Below are positions 25,391-32,972 of a stretch of 37,923 bases of DNA, in pieces. The DNA lies in NCBI GenBank assembly GCA_017414715.1, contig JAFQKV010000117.1, positions 1 through 37,923 on the forward strand, read 5' to 3'. The DNA comes from Clostridia bacterium (GTDB lineage: Bacteria; Bacillota; Clostridia; Oscillospirales; QAMX01). Made by a program: the position numbers and the translations under genes. Under the pieces are notes generated by a model. It did no database searches and was not told the origin of the DNA. It saw only the letters and a list, made by a program, of their open reading frames with translations. Every line of letters begins with the position of its first letter. Position 1 is the stretch's first letter.

Positions 25391-25543
25391 ATGACGGAAA
25401 AGGAACTTGGGTGGTATGCGGCGGCGCGGGCCATTATCTCGGAAAAGGAGCTCTCCGCAGCGGCAGCCCTGCGGGAGGTGCAGGCGGAGGCGGCGCAAAA
25501 GCCGGCGGAACCCGCGCGGAAGGATGCGCATATGCTGAAATAA
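25391..25543 (+). CDS. Small 50-aa protein, unknown
   Basis: Not recognised. The ATG at 25391 has AAGGAGG 12 nt upstream and gives a 50-aa, Ala/Glu/Lys-rich, probably helical protein (MTEKELGWYAAARAIISEKEL...). A Trp near the N-terminus and a repeated KEL motif suggest a short helical structure of the kind seen in small conjugative-element or regulatory proteins, but no family is claimed. A TACAAT hexamer at 25357-25362 could be its -10, without a good -35. It ends 28 bp before the ATPase gene, so the two may be co-transcribed. Confidence 0.55.
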   Translation: MTEKELGWYAAARAIISEKELSAAAALREVQAEAAQKPAEPARKDAHMLK

Positions 25544-25571
25544 AACCAATACAGAACCGAGGAGCAAAAAT

Positions 25572-26648
25572 ATGCCCACAGAGAACAAGATCCGGTACTT
25601 TTTCGGCACGAATTCGGCGGAGGGCTTTTTTGCCTTCCGGGAGGAGTATCTGCCCCCGGCGGAGCGGCGGCGGGTGTGTATTCTCAAAGGGGGGCCGGGC
25701 ACGGGCAAATCCGGTCTGATGAAGAAGGTGGCCGCCCTCGGTGAGGCGGCGGGCTTTGTCTGCGAGTATTACCACTGCGCCTCCGACCCCGAGAGCCTCG
25801 ACGGTATCGTTTTTCCCGAGAAGGGAACCGCCGTGGTGGACGGTACCTCGCCCCACGTCATCGAGGCGGGCTGTGCCGGGGCGGTGGAGGACTATATCTC
25901 CTTCAGCCCTTACTGGGACAGCGAGGGCATCGCCGCTCACCGGGGAGAGATCGAGACGGAAACCGGAGCCATGCGGCAGGAATTCACCGCCGCCTACCGG
26001 TATCTCCGCGCCGCGGCGGAGCTGGCGGCAAATATTCTGGATACCTCCCTTTCCGCCGTCACCCGGGAGCAGCTTCACCGCCGTGGGCGCGCTCTGGCAC
26101 GCCGCTATATTCCTGCGGAGAAAAAGCCCGGCGGACGGGTGGTGCGGCGCTTTCTTGGGGGCATTACCCCGGCGGGGCGGGTCTTTTTCGGGGATACGGT
26201 GAGTGCTCTGTGTGACCGGGTGGTGGTGCTGGAGGACCGGCTGGGACTCGCGCCCTTCGTACTCGCGCCGGTGCAGACCGCCGCGAAGGCGGCGGGGCTT
26301 ACCGTTATTGCCGGGCACTGTCCCCTGAACCCCAAAAAGCTGGAGCATATCCTGCTGCCGGAGCTGGGGGTGGGCTTCGTGACCGCAACGCCCGACCATC
26401 CCTTTGACGGCACAGGGGTGCGGGGCATCCGAACGGATCACATCCCCGACCGGGAGCTGCTTGCACCCGCTCTGGCTCGCCTGCGGGAGGATGAACGCCG
26501 GGCGGAACGCCTTACAAACAGCGCCTGTGCCGCCCTCGCCCGGGCAAAGATGCGGCACGACCGGCTGGAGGCCTGCTATGTGCCCTATATGAATTTTGCC
26601 GGAGTTGACCGCCTTGCGGAGTGTGTGGCGGATAAGGTGCTGGGATAA
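25572..26648 (+). CDS. P-loop ATPase of the PRK06851-like family
   Basis: A 358-aa P-loop NTPase. The Walker A GGPGTGKSGLMKK is at about 40-52 and is followed by FVCEYYHCASDPESLDGIVFPEKG and VVDGTSPHVIE, a pattern recalled from clostridial proteins annotated PRK06851 (ATP-binding, function unknown). A second half (about 180-358) repeats a weaker NTPase-like layout (VVVLEDRLGLAPFVLAPV, then PLNPKKLEHILLPELGVGFVT), as in that family. Soluble, no signal peptide. The role is unknown; a sporulation link is sometimes suggested from distribution but cannot be supported from this sequence. It follows the small ORF by 28 bp. Confidence 0.8.
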   Translation: MPTENKIRYFFGTNSAEGFFAFREEYLPPAERRRVCILKGGPGTGKSGLMKKVAALGEAAGFVCEYYHCASDPESLDGIVFPEKGTAVVDGTSPHVIEAGCAGAVEDYISFSPYWDSEGIAAHRGEIETETGAMRQEFTAAYRYLRAAAELAANILDTSLSAVTREQLHRRGRALARRYIPAEKKPGGRVVRRFLGGITPAGRVFFGDTVSALCDRVVVLEDRLGLAPFVLAPVQTAAKAAGLTVIAGHCPLNPKKLEHILLPELGVGFVTATPDHPFDGTGVRGIRTDHIPDRELLAPALARLREDERRAERLTNSACAALARAKMRHDRLEACYVPYMNFAGVDRLAECVADKVLG

Positions 26649-26668
26649 AAATAAAGAGTCCGGAGCTA

Positions 26669-26825
26669 GGCGTTGTGTTCCTAAGGACACAACGCCAACT
26701 CTATTCGCCTTCGGCGAGTGATATTGCTTCGCAGTGATATTCGCTTCGCGAGTTTAGAGGCGAATAGAATATCACTTTTGCGATAGCAAAAATATCACGT
26801 TGTTGCGAAGCAACAATCATATCAC
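26669..26825. repeat. Mosaic of short palindromes with GTGATATT spacers
   Basis: Most of the 322-bp gap between the ATPase and the SLH gene is an array of small hairpins. Order: GGCGTTGTG...CACAACGCC (26669-26696); TCGCC-TTC-GGCGA (26705-26717); TGC-TTC-GCA (26725-26733); TCGC-TTC-GCGA (26741-26751); TTTTGC-GATA-GCAAAA (26776-26791); TTGTTGC-GAA-GCAACAA (26800-26816). Left hairpins are separated by GTGATATT, right ones by its reverse complement AATATCAC. An 11-bp inverted repeat (26700-26710 with 26758-26768) joins the two halves. Loops are TTC on the left and, in the last hairpin, GAA on the right. No ORF is present. It looks like a non-coding modular repeat family; function unknown. Confidence 0.85.
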
Positions 26826-26841
26826 TAAAAACTATCAGGAA

Positions 26842-26881
26842 ATGCGCACTTACTCCCCACCCAAGGTGGTAAAGTGTGCAT
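26842..26881. repeat. Imperfect hairpin beside the palindrome mosaic
   Basis: ATGCGCACTT (26842-26851) pairs with AAGTGTGCAT (26872-26881) with one G-U wobble, enclosing an inner CCACC-CAA-GGTGG hairpin. It may be a stable RNA structure near the 3' end of the ATPase transcript, but no T tract follows on the plus strand. Confidence 0.55.
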
Positions 26882-26888
26882 AAAAAAC

Positions 26889-26918
26889 AGCCGATACGGA
26901 AATAAATCCATATCGGCT
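26889..26918. terminator. Terminator of SLH-protein gene
   Basis: Stem AGCCGATA (26889-26896) / TATCGGCT (26911-26918), with GGA/TCC inside. On the minus strand it runs into GTTTTTTA, so it ends the SLH gene located 52 bp away. On the plus strand it is followed by ATTTTAC and may stop ATPase read-through. Confidence 0.85.
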
Positions 26919-26970
26919 ATTTTACTGTCCTTTAGACCCCGTGCCATATGCTTTGGGGGCTTTTCAGGCA

Positions 26971-28137
26971 TTATCGGACGCGGGCAATGTTCTGGCGTGC
27001 GGCGGCTGCCTCCTCGGGGGTGGTGACTCCACTCGTCACAAGATAGGAAAGCATGGTCTCGCCGGAGGTGCGCTTGGCATCCAGCAGATAGAAGAGGGAA
27101 TAGACCGCCTTGTCACGGACGAAATTGCCGTTATCCAGATAGGCCTTTTCCTTTGCGGTGTAGATGCCGAGGCTCTCGGCCTTGGCAAGGGATTCCTTCC
27201 AGATGAAGTCCTTGCCGCCGGTATCGCTGTAGCCGAGGATGCGCAGCATCAGGGTGATGAATTCGAAGTCGGTCATGGGATCGTCGGGCTTATAGGTGGT
27301 GGCAGAGGTTCCGGCCACCAGCTTGTGCTGCCAGGCGTAGGCGGCATAGGGGCGCAGCCAGTCGGGAACGTCCTTGAAGGGCATCTCGCCGGTGGTTTTG
27401 GAGGCCTCCTCCGCAACGCCGAGGAAGTTGAGCATAAATACCAACCCTTCGCCGCGGGTGAGCTGCTTGGTCAGCTTCATACCCTCGGGAGTGCCGCTCA
27501 TCAGGTGCATCTGCCGCAGGGCAAACGCCATGTCGACGTTTTGCTGGGTATAGGCATCCGCCCGGGTGACCTTGTAGGCACCGGCGACGTAAAGCACGGT
27601 GCCGTCCTGGGTGGCGGAGAGGGTGGAGCCGGTCTTTTCCGTCTGAATATAGCGCTGGTTTTTCACCATGGTGACGGAAGTATGCTCCTTGCCCGTGGCA
27701 GTATTGACAACAGAGCCGCTGCCGCCGATCCAGACGGCACCGGCGGTGACCACATAGGTGGAGCCAAGCGCGCCGGTCAGCACGTCGCCCTTATTGAGGG
27801 TGAGCTTCGTGCCGGTGGTGCGCAGATACGAGGACTGGGAACCGACAAGCTTTTTATAGGCTTCCTTTGCCATGGAGGAGGCAAGCCCGTCCTTGGAGAG
27901 GCGCAGGACGTAATCGTTATAATTTGCCGTGATATCCTTGATGAGGGGATTCTCCCCGGCAAAACCGGCGGCGGCCTTGTCCTTCACGCGCTGAATGAGG
28001 GAGGGCTTGACGGTTTTTTCAATATAGCTCTGGGTCAGCAGGCTGTCCCCGCCGGAAAGCTCCGCCGCGACAGGCAGAGAGACCAGGGACAGCACCAGAA
28101 CGAAAACAAAAAGAAGAGAAAGAATTCTGCGGCTCAC
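26971..28137 (-). CDS. Secreted protein with SLH-like C-terminal domains
   Basis: A 388-aa exported protein. A signal peptide spans about 1-25 (MSRRILSLLFVFVLVLSLVSLPVAA). The middle (about 100-190) is beta-rich with Gly/Thr/Val repeats (KLTLNKGDVLTGALGSTYVVTAGAV). Two SLH-like motifs lie at about 200-242 and 254-302, the second with FKDVPDWLRPYAAYAWQ and GTSATTYKPDDPMTDFEFITLML. SLH domains bind pyruvylated secondary wall polymers, but these are degenerate (GTS...YKPDDPMTD instead of the usual GDxxFxPxxxITRAE). The GTG start has AGGAG 6 nt upstream and a consensus promoter. Likely a cell-surface protein of unknown role. Confidence 0.85.
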   Translation of the reverse strand: MSRRILSLLFVFVLVLSLVSLPVAAELSGGDSLLTQSYIEKTVKPSLIQRVKDKAAAGFAGENPLIKDITANYNDYVLRLSKDGLASSMAKEAYKKLVGSQSSYLRTTGTKLTLNKGDVLTGALGSTYVVTAGAVWIGGSGSVVNTATGKEHTSVTMVKNQRYIQTEKTGSTLSATQDGTVLYVAGAYKVTRADAYTQQNVDMAFALRQMHLMSGTPEGMKLTKQLTRGEGLVFMLNFLGVAEEASKTTGEMPFKDVPDWLRPYAAYAWQHKLVAGTSATTYKPDDPMTDFEFITLMLRILGYSDTGGKDFIWKESLAKAESLGIYTAKEKAYLDNGNFVRDKAVYSLFYLLDAKRTSGETMLSYLVTSGVTTPEEAAAARQNIARVR

Positions 28138-28184
28138 GGGGAACTCCTTTCGGGACTTGTGGAAGGGGACATTACATCTGTTCT

Positions 28185-28213
28185 ATTGTAACGGAAAATG
28201 CACCGATTGTCAA
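28185..28213 (-). promoter_or_regulatory. Promoter of SLH-protein gene
   Basis: Minus strand TTGACA (28208-28213), 17-bp spacer, TACAAT (28185-28190), about 48 bp before the GTG start. It is divergent from, and 23 bp away from, the promoter of the propeller-protein gene. Confidence 0.88.
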
Positions 28214-28236
28214 CCGCCGGAAAATTTTGCCGGGAC

Positions 28237-28265
28237 TTGACAAATGCCGCCGGGCTTTGTATAAT
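28237..28265 (+). promoter_or_regulatory. Promoter of propeller-type protein gene
   Basis: Perfect TTGACA (28237-28242) and TATAAT (28260-28265) with a 17-bp spacer, about 47 bp upstream of the ATG at 28312. Back to back with the SLH promoter, so a shared control region between them is possible. Confidence 0.92.
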
Positions 28266-28311
28266 GCCCCCGAAAGGACATGCAACGACCGAAAGAAAGG
28301 CGGATATTGCC

Positions 28312-29844
28312 ATGCAGGCTGAGACAAAACCGAAGAATTTTCCGGCCAAGCTCTATTTTCGCCGGAGATTTTGTTATAACCCCTGCAACACCCTCCGGCT
28401 GCCCCTGGGGGAGATGAGCCTTCACCGCGACTGGCTGTATGCCGAGGGTAAAGGTGACCCCTACCCCGAGCTTTTCCGTGCCGGATGCGTGGAGGAGCAG
28501 GTCGGCGGCGGTATCTGGCGGGCGGAAAGCACCGAAACGGGCTGTGTGGAGCGGCTCCTCGGTCGGTTTTTCCCCTATGCCACCTATGAGCTGACCTCCG
28601 CGGCAGACGACGGCTGCGCCGCCGGCTTTTCCTTCCGGATGGAGGGGGGCATGCAGGCGCGCATCGGTCTGCGCCGCCACGGTGAAAACTATACCCTTTT
28701 CCGCGAGGTCAGCACAGACGGAAACGTGACCGACCTGCAGGCCCTCGCGGAGGATATCCCTGCCGAGCCGGGACTCCGGCTGCAGGTATCCTGGCAGGCG
28801 CATGTTGTCATCATCACCCTCATCGGAGAAGAGCGGCGGCAGCTTCCGCATCAGTTCTTCCCGGAATTTATGGATATCATTTCCGAAAAGGTCTTTTCTG
28901 CAGCCACGGCTGCGGTCTGGACGGAGCTTTCCGCCGGCGCTGTAGAGCTTCGGGACATTTGCTTCTGCCTGGACGGCGGCATCTGTCAGGCCGATCCGCG
29001 TCCCGTGCGATATGAGGACGGAACGCCCGTGATGGAAAACGGGAGGCTCTTTATCACCTGGAGCACCCGGGCAGGCTTCGGAGGATTCCAGAGCGTGGTC
29101 TCCTGGACACCGGGACTTTGCGATTTCCGCATGGAGGGGGCCCTCTTCTTTGATTACGGTGACGGACGCTGGCAGAACGATGTCGCCACCAGCCTCATTT
29201 TTGACCGCAACCGCGGAAAATGGCTTCTGTGGGCCAGCGCCTTCCACGGCGGTCACTATCTGCAGTATGCGGAACTGGAAAACGATCCGCGCTTTGGTCT
29301 GCAGGTCGTTGATACGGAGCGGATGCCCACGGAATCGGGCATTCCCGGCGACTCCCGTCTTTCGGACGAGCGGCTTTGGCTCGGAAAGCGCGGCGATGAA
29401 GACCCCGACATGCTGTTTGACAAAGAAACGGGGCTTTGGCACATGTCCGTCTGCCGCGTGAGCCGCGTGGAGGGAAAAGATACCTATACCTATTATCTTT
29501 TCACCTCCAAAGAACCTTTCTCCGGTTATACATTTGCAGGGAAGGTGAATGATGCCGGTGTCACCGGCGGAAATCTCCTTTCCGTCGGCGGACGGAAGTA
29601 TCTCGTTTACGGCCGCCGGTTTGATGCCCGGGCGGAATATGCCTGTGTGGATCTCGCGGATCCTGAACATCCGGAGCGCCTCTCCTGTGATTATGACGAC
29701 GGCGGCTTCCGCGGCTGGGGCACGGTCATCCCTGTCCCCTGCGGCAAGCGCACCCGCTGGGTGTGGCTGACCTTTGACCGTCAGCGTGCTCATCCGGAGG
29801 ATACCTGGAGCTACGGAAATCTCTACGTCTACGACGCGCAGTAA
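28312..29844 (+). CDS. Glycosidase-like five-bladed propeller protein, cytoplasmic
   Basis: A 510-aa protein without a signal peptide. The ATG at 28312 is chosen because it lies at a sensible distance after the -10 box (28260-28265) and is preceded by a GAAAGG site; the frame is open upstream to 28198, but that part lies before the promoter. Residues about 60-230 look like a beta-sandwich (concanavalin-like). From about 245, Trp- and Asp-rich repeats (MENGRLFITWST, FDRNRGKWLLWASAFHGG, EDPDMLFDKETGLWHM) resemble GH32/GH43/GH68/DUF-type five-bladed propellers. EDPDM could be one catalytic-blade motif, but active-site residues cannot be assigned securely. Possible sugar-processing role alongside the GH39-like set is inference. 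Confidence 0.75.
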   Translation: MQAETKPKNFPAKLYFRRRFCYNPCNTLRLPLGEMSLHRDWLYAEGKGDPYPELFRAGCVEEQVGGGIWRAESTETGCVERLLGRFFPYATYELTSAADDGCAAGFSFRMEGGMQARIGLRRHGENYTLFREVSTDGNVTDLQALAEDIPAEPGLRLQVSWQAHVVIITLIGEERRQLPHQFFPEFMDIISEKVFSAATAAVWTELSAGAVELRDICFCLDGGICQADPRPVRYEDGTPVMENGRLFITWSTRAGFGGFQSVVSWTPGLCDFRMEGALFFDYGDGRWQNDVATSLIFDRNRGKWLLWASAFHGGHYLQYAELENDPRFGLQVVDTERMPTESGIPGDSRLSDERLWLGKRGDEDPDMLFDKETGLWHMSVCRVSRVEGKDTYTYYLFTSKEPFSGYTFAGKVNDAGVTGGNLLSVGGRKYLVYGRRFDARAEYACVDLADPEHPERLSCDYDDGGFRGWGTVIPVPCGKRTRWVWLTFDRQRAHPEDTWSYGNLYVYDAQ

Positions 29845-29882
29845 AAAACGATCCCGGCAGACATTTCTGTCGGGATCGTTTT
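29845..29882. terminator. Bidirectional terminator between convergent genes
   Basis: A 16-bp stem with one G-U pair (29845-29860 with 29867-29882), loop ACATTT, ending in TTTT on the plus strand and matching A-rich sequence on the other side. It lies directly after the propeller-protein stop and 5 bp from the end of the kinase gene, serving both. Confidence 0.92.
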
Positions 29883-29887
29883 CTGTT

Positions 29888-30889
29888 TTATAGGAGCGCC
29901 AGCAGCTCTTCGGGGCTTGCGGTGCCTGTCTCGCCGATCTTGCGGATGGTGACAGAGGCGACCATATTGCCGAGAGCGGCAGCCTCAGCAGGACTTGCGC
30001 CGAGGGCAAGGGCCAGCGTGATGCCGGCGGAGGCGGAATCGCCCGCGCCGCAGAAATCAAAGGGACCCTCGCAGGCCACCGTGGGCACGTGCTCCGGCTC
30101 GCCCCGGTCAAAGACCAGCATGCCGTCGCCGCCGAGGGTGACAAAAACGGGACGGCCCTGGGCATCGGCAAGCTTTTTTCCGGCGGCGGAGACCTCCTCG
30201 GAGGTGGGATCGGAATTTTTGGGATCAAAAATGCGGACGGCCTCAAAGTTATTGCACTTGATGACACATTCCCGGAAGGTGTGGATATAGGCGCGGGAGT
30301 CGGCAAAAATGACCAGCTCCGGCTTTTCTGCGGCGATCCCTGCAAGGGCATCCTTCACCCGGCTGTTGACGGTGCCGCAGTCCTCCTCCAGAAACTGATC
30401 CACCACGAGAATGGCATCGCTCTGCTCCGCGGCATCCTCAAGGGAGCGCAGGAGAGCCGCTTCATCCTCCGGGGCGAGAGGGGCGAAATTCTTCAGGTCC
30501 AGCCGATTCTGCTCGGTATACCCGTCGGCACCGGAGCGCATGGGCTTAACGTAGGTGGAGGTGCAGCGCTTTTCGGTGCGCACCAGCGCATCCTCGATGC
30601 CGCGTGCCCTGAGTGCCCGGAGAAGATCGTAGCCCTCACCGTCATTTCCGATGACACCGAGTGCCAGCACCTTCGCGCCGAGGGCGGCAAGATTTGCGCA
30701 TACATTGCCTGCGCCGCCGGGAGAAAGCTTCCTGCCCGTCACCTGAAAGGCCGTGAGCCTGGTCTCCAGCGAGGGCTCGTCCAGCGAGGCATCGATATAG
30801 AGATATTTATCCAGACAAAAGTCACCGAGCACGGTGATCCGGGCATGTTTTGCCCCGGAAAGCAGCTCCTGCAGACGTTCACGGGTCAT
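29888..30889 (-). CDS. PfkB-family sugar kinase, RfaE/HldE-like
   Basis: A 333-aa PfkB/ribokinase-fold kinase. Near the N-terminus, VLGDFCLDKYLYID and LSPGGAGNVCANLAALGA (about 56-73) match the kinase half of HldE/RfaE, and the C-terminal GAGDSASAGI (about 281-290) holds the catalytic Asp of the PfkB family. There is no nucleotidyltransferase domain, unlike full-length HldE. Substrate is likely a sugar or sugar phosphate (a heptose phosphate is one option from similarity, but RfaE-like kinases in Gram-positives often have other substrates). It is the last gene of the eight-gene operon, 7 bp after the HAD phosphatase, suggesting a shared sugar-phosphate pathway. Confidence 0.88.
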   Translation of the reverse strand: MTRERLQELLSGAKHARITVLGDFCLDKYLYIDASLDEPSLETRLTAFQVTGRKLSPGGAGNVCANLAALGAKVLALGVIGNDGEGYDLLRALRARGIEDALVRTEKRCTSTYVKPMRSGADGYTEQNRLDLKNFAPLAPEDEAALLRSLEDAAEQSDAILVVDQFLEEDCGTVNSRVKDALAGIAAEKPELVIFADSRAYIHTFRECVIKCNNFEAVRIFDPKNSDPTSEEVSAAGKKLADAQGRPVFVTLGGDGMLVFDRGEPEHVPTVACEGPFDFCGAGDSASAGITLALALGASPAEAAALGNMVASVTIRKIGETGTASPEELLALL

Positions 30890-30896
30890 ATTCAGG

Positions 30897-31727
30897 TCAA
30901 TCCTCCCGGTTTCGGATGAGATCGGCTAGACGGTCGGACTCGGAGAAATCCGGCACAACGGCGGAGGCGCCGGCGGCTATAAGCCGTTCCCGTTTCCAGG
31001 GGTCCACCCCGGCGCGGGTCTTTTCATCGGTGGCCACAGCCACGGCGTAGCCGCCGAGTCCCGCCACCAGCTCGATCTCCACATAGCCGTCGCCGAAGGA
31101 AAGCAGCTCCTCGCCCGTCAACCCGGTTTCGGAAAGGATCCGGCGGATGACCAGCTCCTTGGTGCAGGCGGTGGCGTGCTCATCCAGCGCGCCGTAGATA
31201 TGCTCTCCGAAGAAGCGGTCCACGCCGAGAAGCTTTGCCTCCTCGCGGACGGCGGGCTGGTCGGTGCCGCTGGCAAGATAGAGGGCGATGCCCATATCGC
31301 AGAGCTTCTGCAGAAATTCCTCCGTGCCCCGCACGAGCAGAGCTTCGGGGGTGATTTTGCCGGAGCGAAGTCCCTCCAGCCGGTCGTTGATGCGCAGGTA
31401 CAGGCGGCGGAGATACTCATCCTTATAGATCATGGGATCGCACCGACTGCCGCCGCGCTCGGCCACGGCATCATCCAGCGCCATGCACTGGAAAATGGTC
31501 TGCTTGCCCGTCAGCCGGTCGACAAATTCACGGACGATGGCGGTGAGCTCCGCCTGCGTCTCCCCGGCGGCACCGGGGGCGGCGGAAAGCACCTCCACAA
31601 AGTAGGGCACCATAACCTCCTGCCATCCCTCGCGGATGAGGGAGAGAGTGCCGTCAAAATCAAAGAGGGCGGCGCGGAAGGTGCGGCCCTCTTGCGGTCT
31701 GTTGATGAATTCCAGATAATTCTCCAT
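30897..31727 (-). CDS. HAD-superfamily phosphatase
   Basis: A 276-aa HAD hydrolase. Motif I LFDFDGTLS has the nucleophile Asp23 and the acid Asp25; motif II is the SGTD stretch (about 154-158); the conserved Lys is in CTKELVIRRI; motif IV is SFGDGYVEIE. A helical cap occupies about 40-130. HAD enzymes of this kind dephosphorylate small phosphorylated metabolites. It sits 15 bp after the U32 gene and 7 bp before the PfkB-like kinase, so the phosphatase and kinase are probably made together. Specific substrate unknown. Confidence 0.88.
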   Translation of the reverse strand: MENYLEFINRPQEGRTFRAALFDFDGTLSLIREGWQEVMVPYFVEVLSAAPGAAGETQAELTAIVREFVDRLTGKQTIFQCMALDDAVAERGGSRCDPMIYKDEYLRRLYLRINDRLEGLRSGKITPEALLVRGTEEFLQKLCDMGIALYLASGTDQPAVREEAKLLGVDRFFGEHIYGALDEHATACTKELVIRRILSETGLTGEELLSFGDGYVEIELVAGLGGYAVAVATDEKTRAGVDPWKRERLIAAGASAVVPDFSESDRLADLIRNRED

Positions 31728-31742
31728 GATTTTGTGTTCCTT

Positions 31743-32972
31743 TTACGGATTTTGGATCATTTTGCGGAGGATCGCACCCTCCGGCACATTCTCGGCAAAG
31801 ACGGCGCGCACCGTCTGCAGGGGATGCCGGGCGGCATCCAACGGTGTGCCCTCCTCATCCGCAAGGGAGAGCAGGGCCGCGGGCCGGGGCATCTGCCGGG
31901 GGATGAGCCATTCCAGCCGGTCGCCGGGGGCGAAGTGGTTTTTCTGGCGCAGAAGGGCGGTCTTTCCTTCGCAGGAAAGCTGCAGCGCCGCAAGATCCCA
32001 GGGGCGGATATAATCGCCGCTGCGGCGGGTCTGCAGATCGTGCTTGCCAAAGAAAAATCCGGTATCGTAGGGCCGGTGGCTGAGCTTTTCCGTCTCGGAA
32101 AGCAGCTCCGGCGAGCAGGTCCAGGCATCACCCGCTGCGGCATAGCCGTCCAATGCCAGGCGGTAGGCGTTGGTGATGGCGGCGGCATAGTAGGCCGTCT
32201 TTCCGCGGCCCTCGATCTTGAGGGAATCGATACCGGCGGCGGCAAGGGCGGGAATGTGCTCGATCATGCGCAGGTCGCAGGAGTTGAACACGTAGCTTTC
32301 CCCTTCGGCCTCTTCCACGGGGATGTAAATACCGGGGCGTTTTTCCTCCACAAGGGAATAGCTCCAGCGGCAAGGCTGGGTGCACATCCCGCGGGAGGCA
32401 TCGCGCCCCATGAGGGCGGAGGAGAGCAGGCAGCGGCCGGAGTAGGCCACACACATGGCACCGTGCACGAAGCATTCCAGCTCCAGCTCTGCCGGGATGC
32501 GCTCGCGGATCTCGGCGATCTCGGGCAGGGTGAGCTCCCGGGCGAGGACGATACGGCTCGCACCGAGCTCCCGCCAGGCAAGGGCGGCGGCAAAATTGGT
32601 CACGCAGGCCTGGGTGCTGACGTGCATGGGCACATCCGGCGCAAATCTCCGTGCCATGGCGGCTACGCCCGGGTCGGCCACGATGACGGCATCTGCCCCT
32701 GCGCGGGCAAGAAAGGCAAGGTAATCGGGCAGGGCGGCCAGCTCATCGTTTCGCGGCATGGTGTTGACGGTCACATAGACCTTCGCACCTGAGGCATGGG
32801 CTGTTTTGAAGGCATCCGTCAGCTCGTCGCGATCAAAATTGCCCGCATTGCTGCGCATGCCGTAGGCCTTGCCTGCCAGATAAACGGCATCCGCCCCGAA
32901 ATCCAGAGCGGCCCGGAGTTTTTCCGGATCTCCCGCCGGGGCGAGAAGCTCAGGCAGCTTGCGCACCGTCAT
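31743..32972 (-). CDS. U32-family protein (tRNA hydroxylation TrhP-like)
   Basis: A 409-aa peptidase U32 family protein. The N-terminal PELLAPAGDPEKLRAALDFGADAVYLAG is characteristic. The conserved cysteines lie around ECFVHGAMCVAYSGRC (Cys167, Cys174, Cys181) and CTQPCRWSY (Cys197, Cys201), expected for Fe-S or metal binding. Members such as TrhP (E. coli) and YrrN/YrrO (Bacillus) take part in 5-hydroxyuridine formation in tRNA; older annotation as peptidase or collagenase is probably misleading. It overlaps the mltG stop by four bases (ATGA), and in Bacillus yrrL (mltG) and yrrO (U32) are also close, supporting this identity. Confidence 0.9.
   Translation of the reverse strand: MTVRKLPELLAPAGDPEKLRAALDFGADAVYLAGKAYGMRSNAGNFDRDELTDAFKTAHASGAKVYVTVNTMPRNDELAALPDYLAFLARAGADAVIVADPGVAAMARRFAPDVPMHVSTQACVTNFAAALAWRELGASRIVLARELTLPEIAEIRERIPAELELECFVHGAMCVAYSGRCLLSSALMGRDASRGMCTQPCRWSYSLVEEKRPGIYIPVEEAEGESYVFNSCDLRMIEHIPALAAAGIDSLKIEGRGKTAYYAAAITNAYRLALDGYAAAGDAWTCSPELLSETEKLSHRPYDTGFFFGKHDLQTRRSGDYIRPWDLAALQLSCEGKTALLRQKNHFAPGDRLEWLIPRQMPRPAALLSLADEEGTPLDAARHPLQTVRAVFAENVPEGAILRKMIQNP

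Noticed and set aside
26700..26825. CRISPR-like array
   Set aside because: The repeated word is only about 8 bp, spacers are palindromes of 9-18 bp, and the repeat inverts half way. No cas genes are present.
28210..30351. 713-residue minus-strand open frame across the propeller protein and the kinase 3' end
   Set aside because: It crosses a strong bidirectional terminator and two real genes on different strands; the translation has no domain features.
31176..32792. 538-residue plus-strand open frame antisense to the U32 and HAD genes
   Set aside because: The minus strand has complete family-typical proteins with ribosome binding sites; the plus-strand translation is Gly/His/Leu-rich with no motif.
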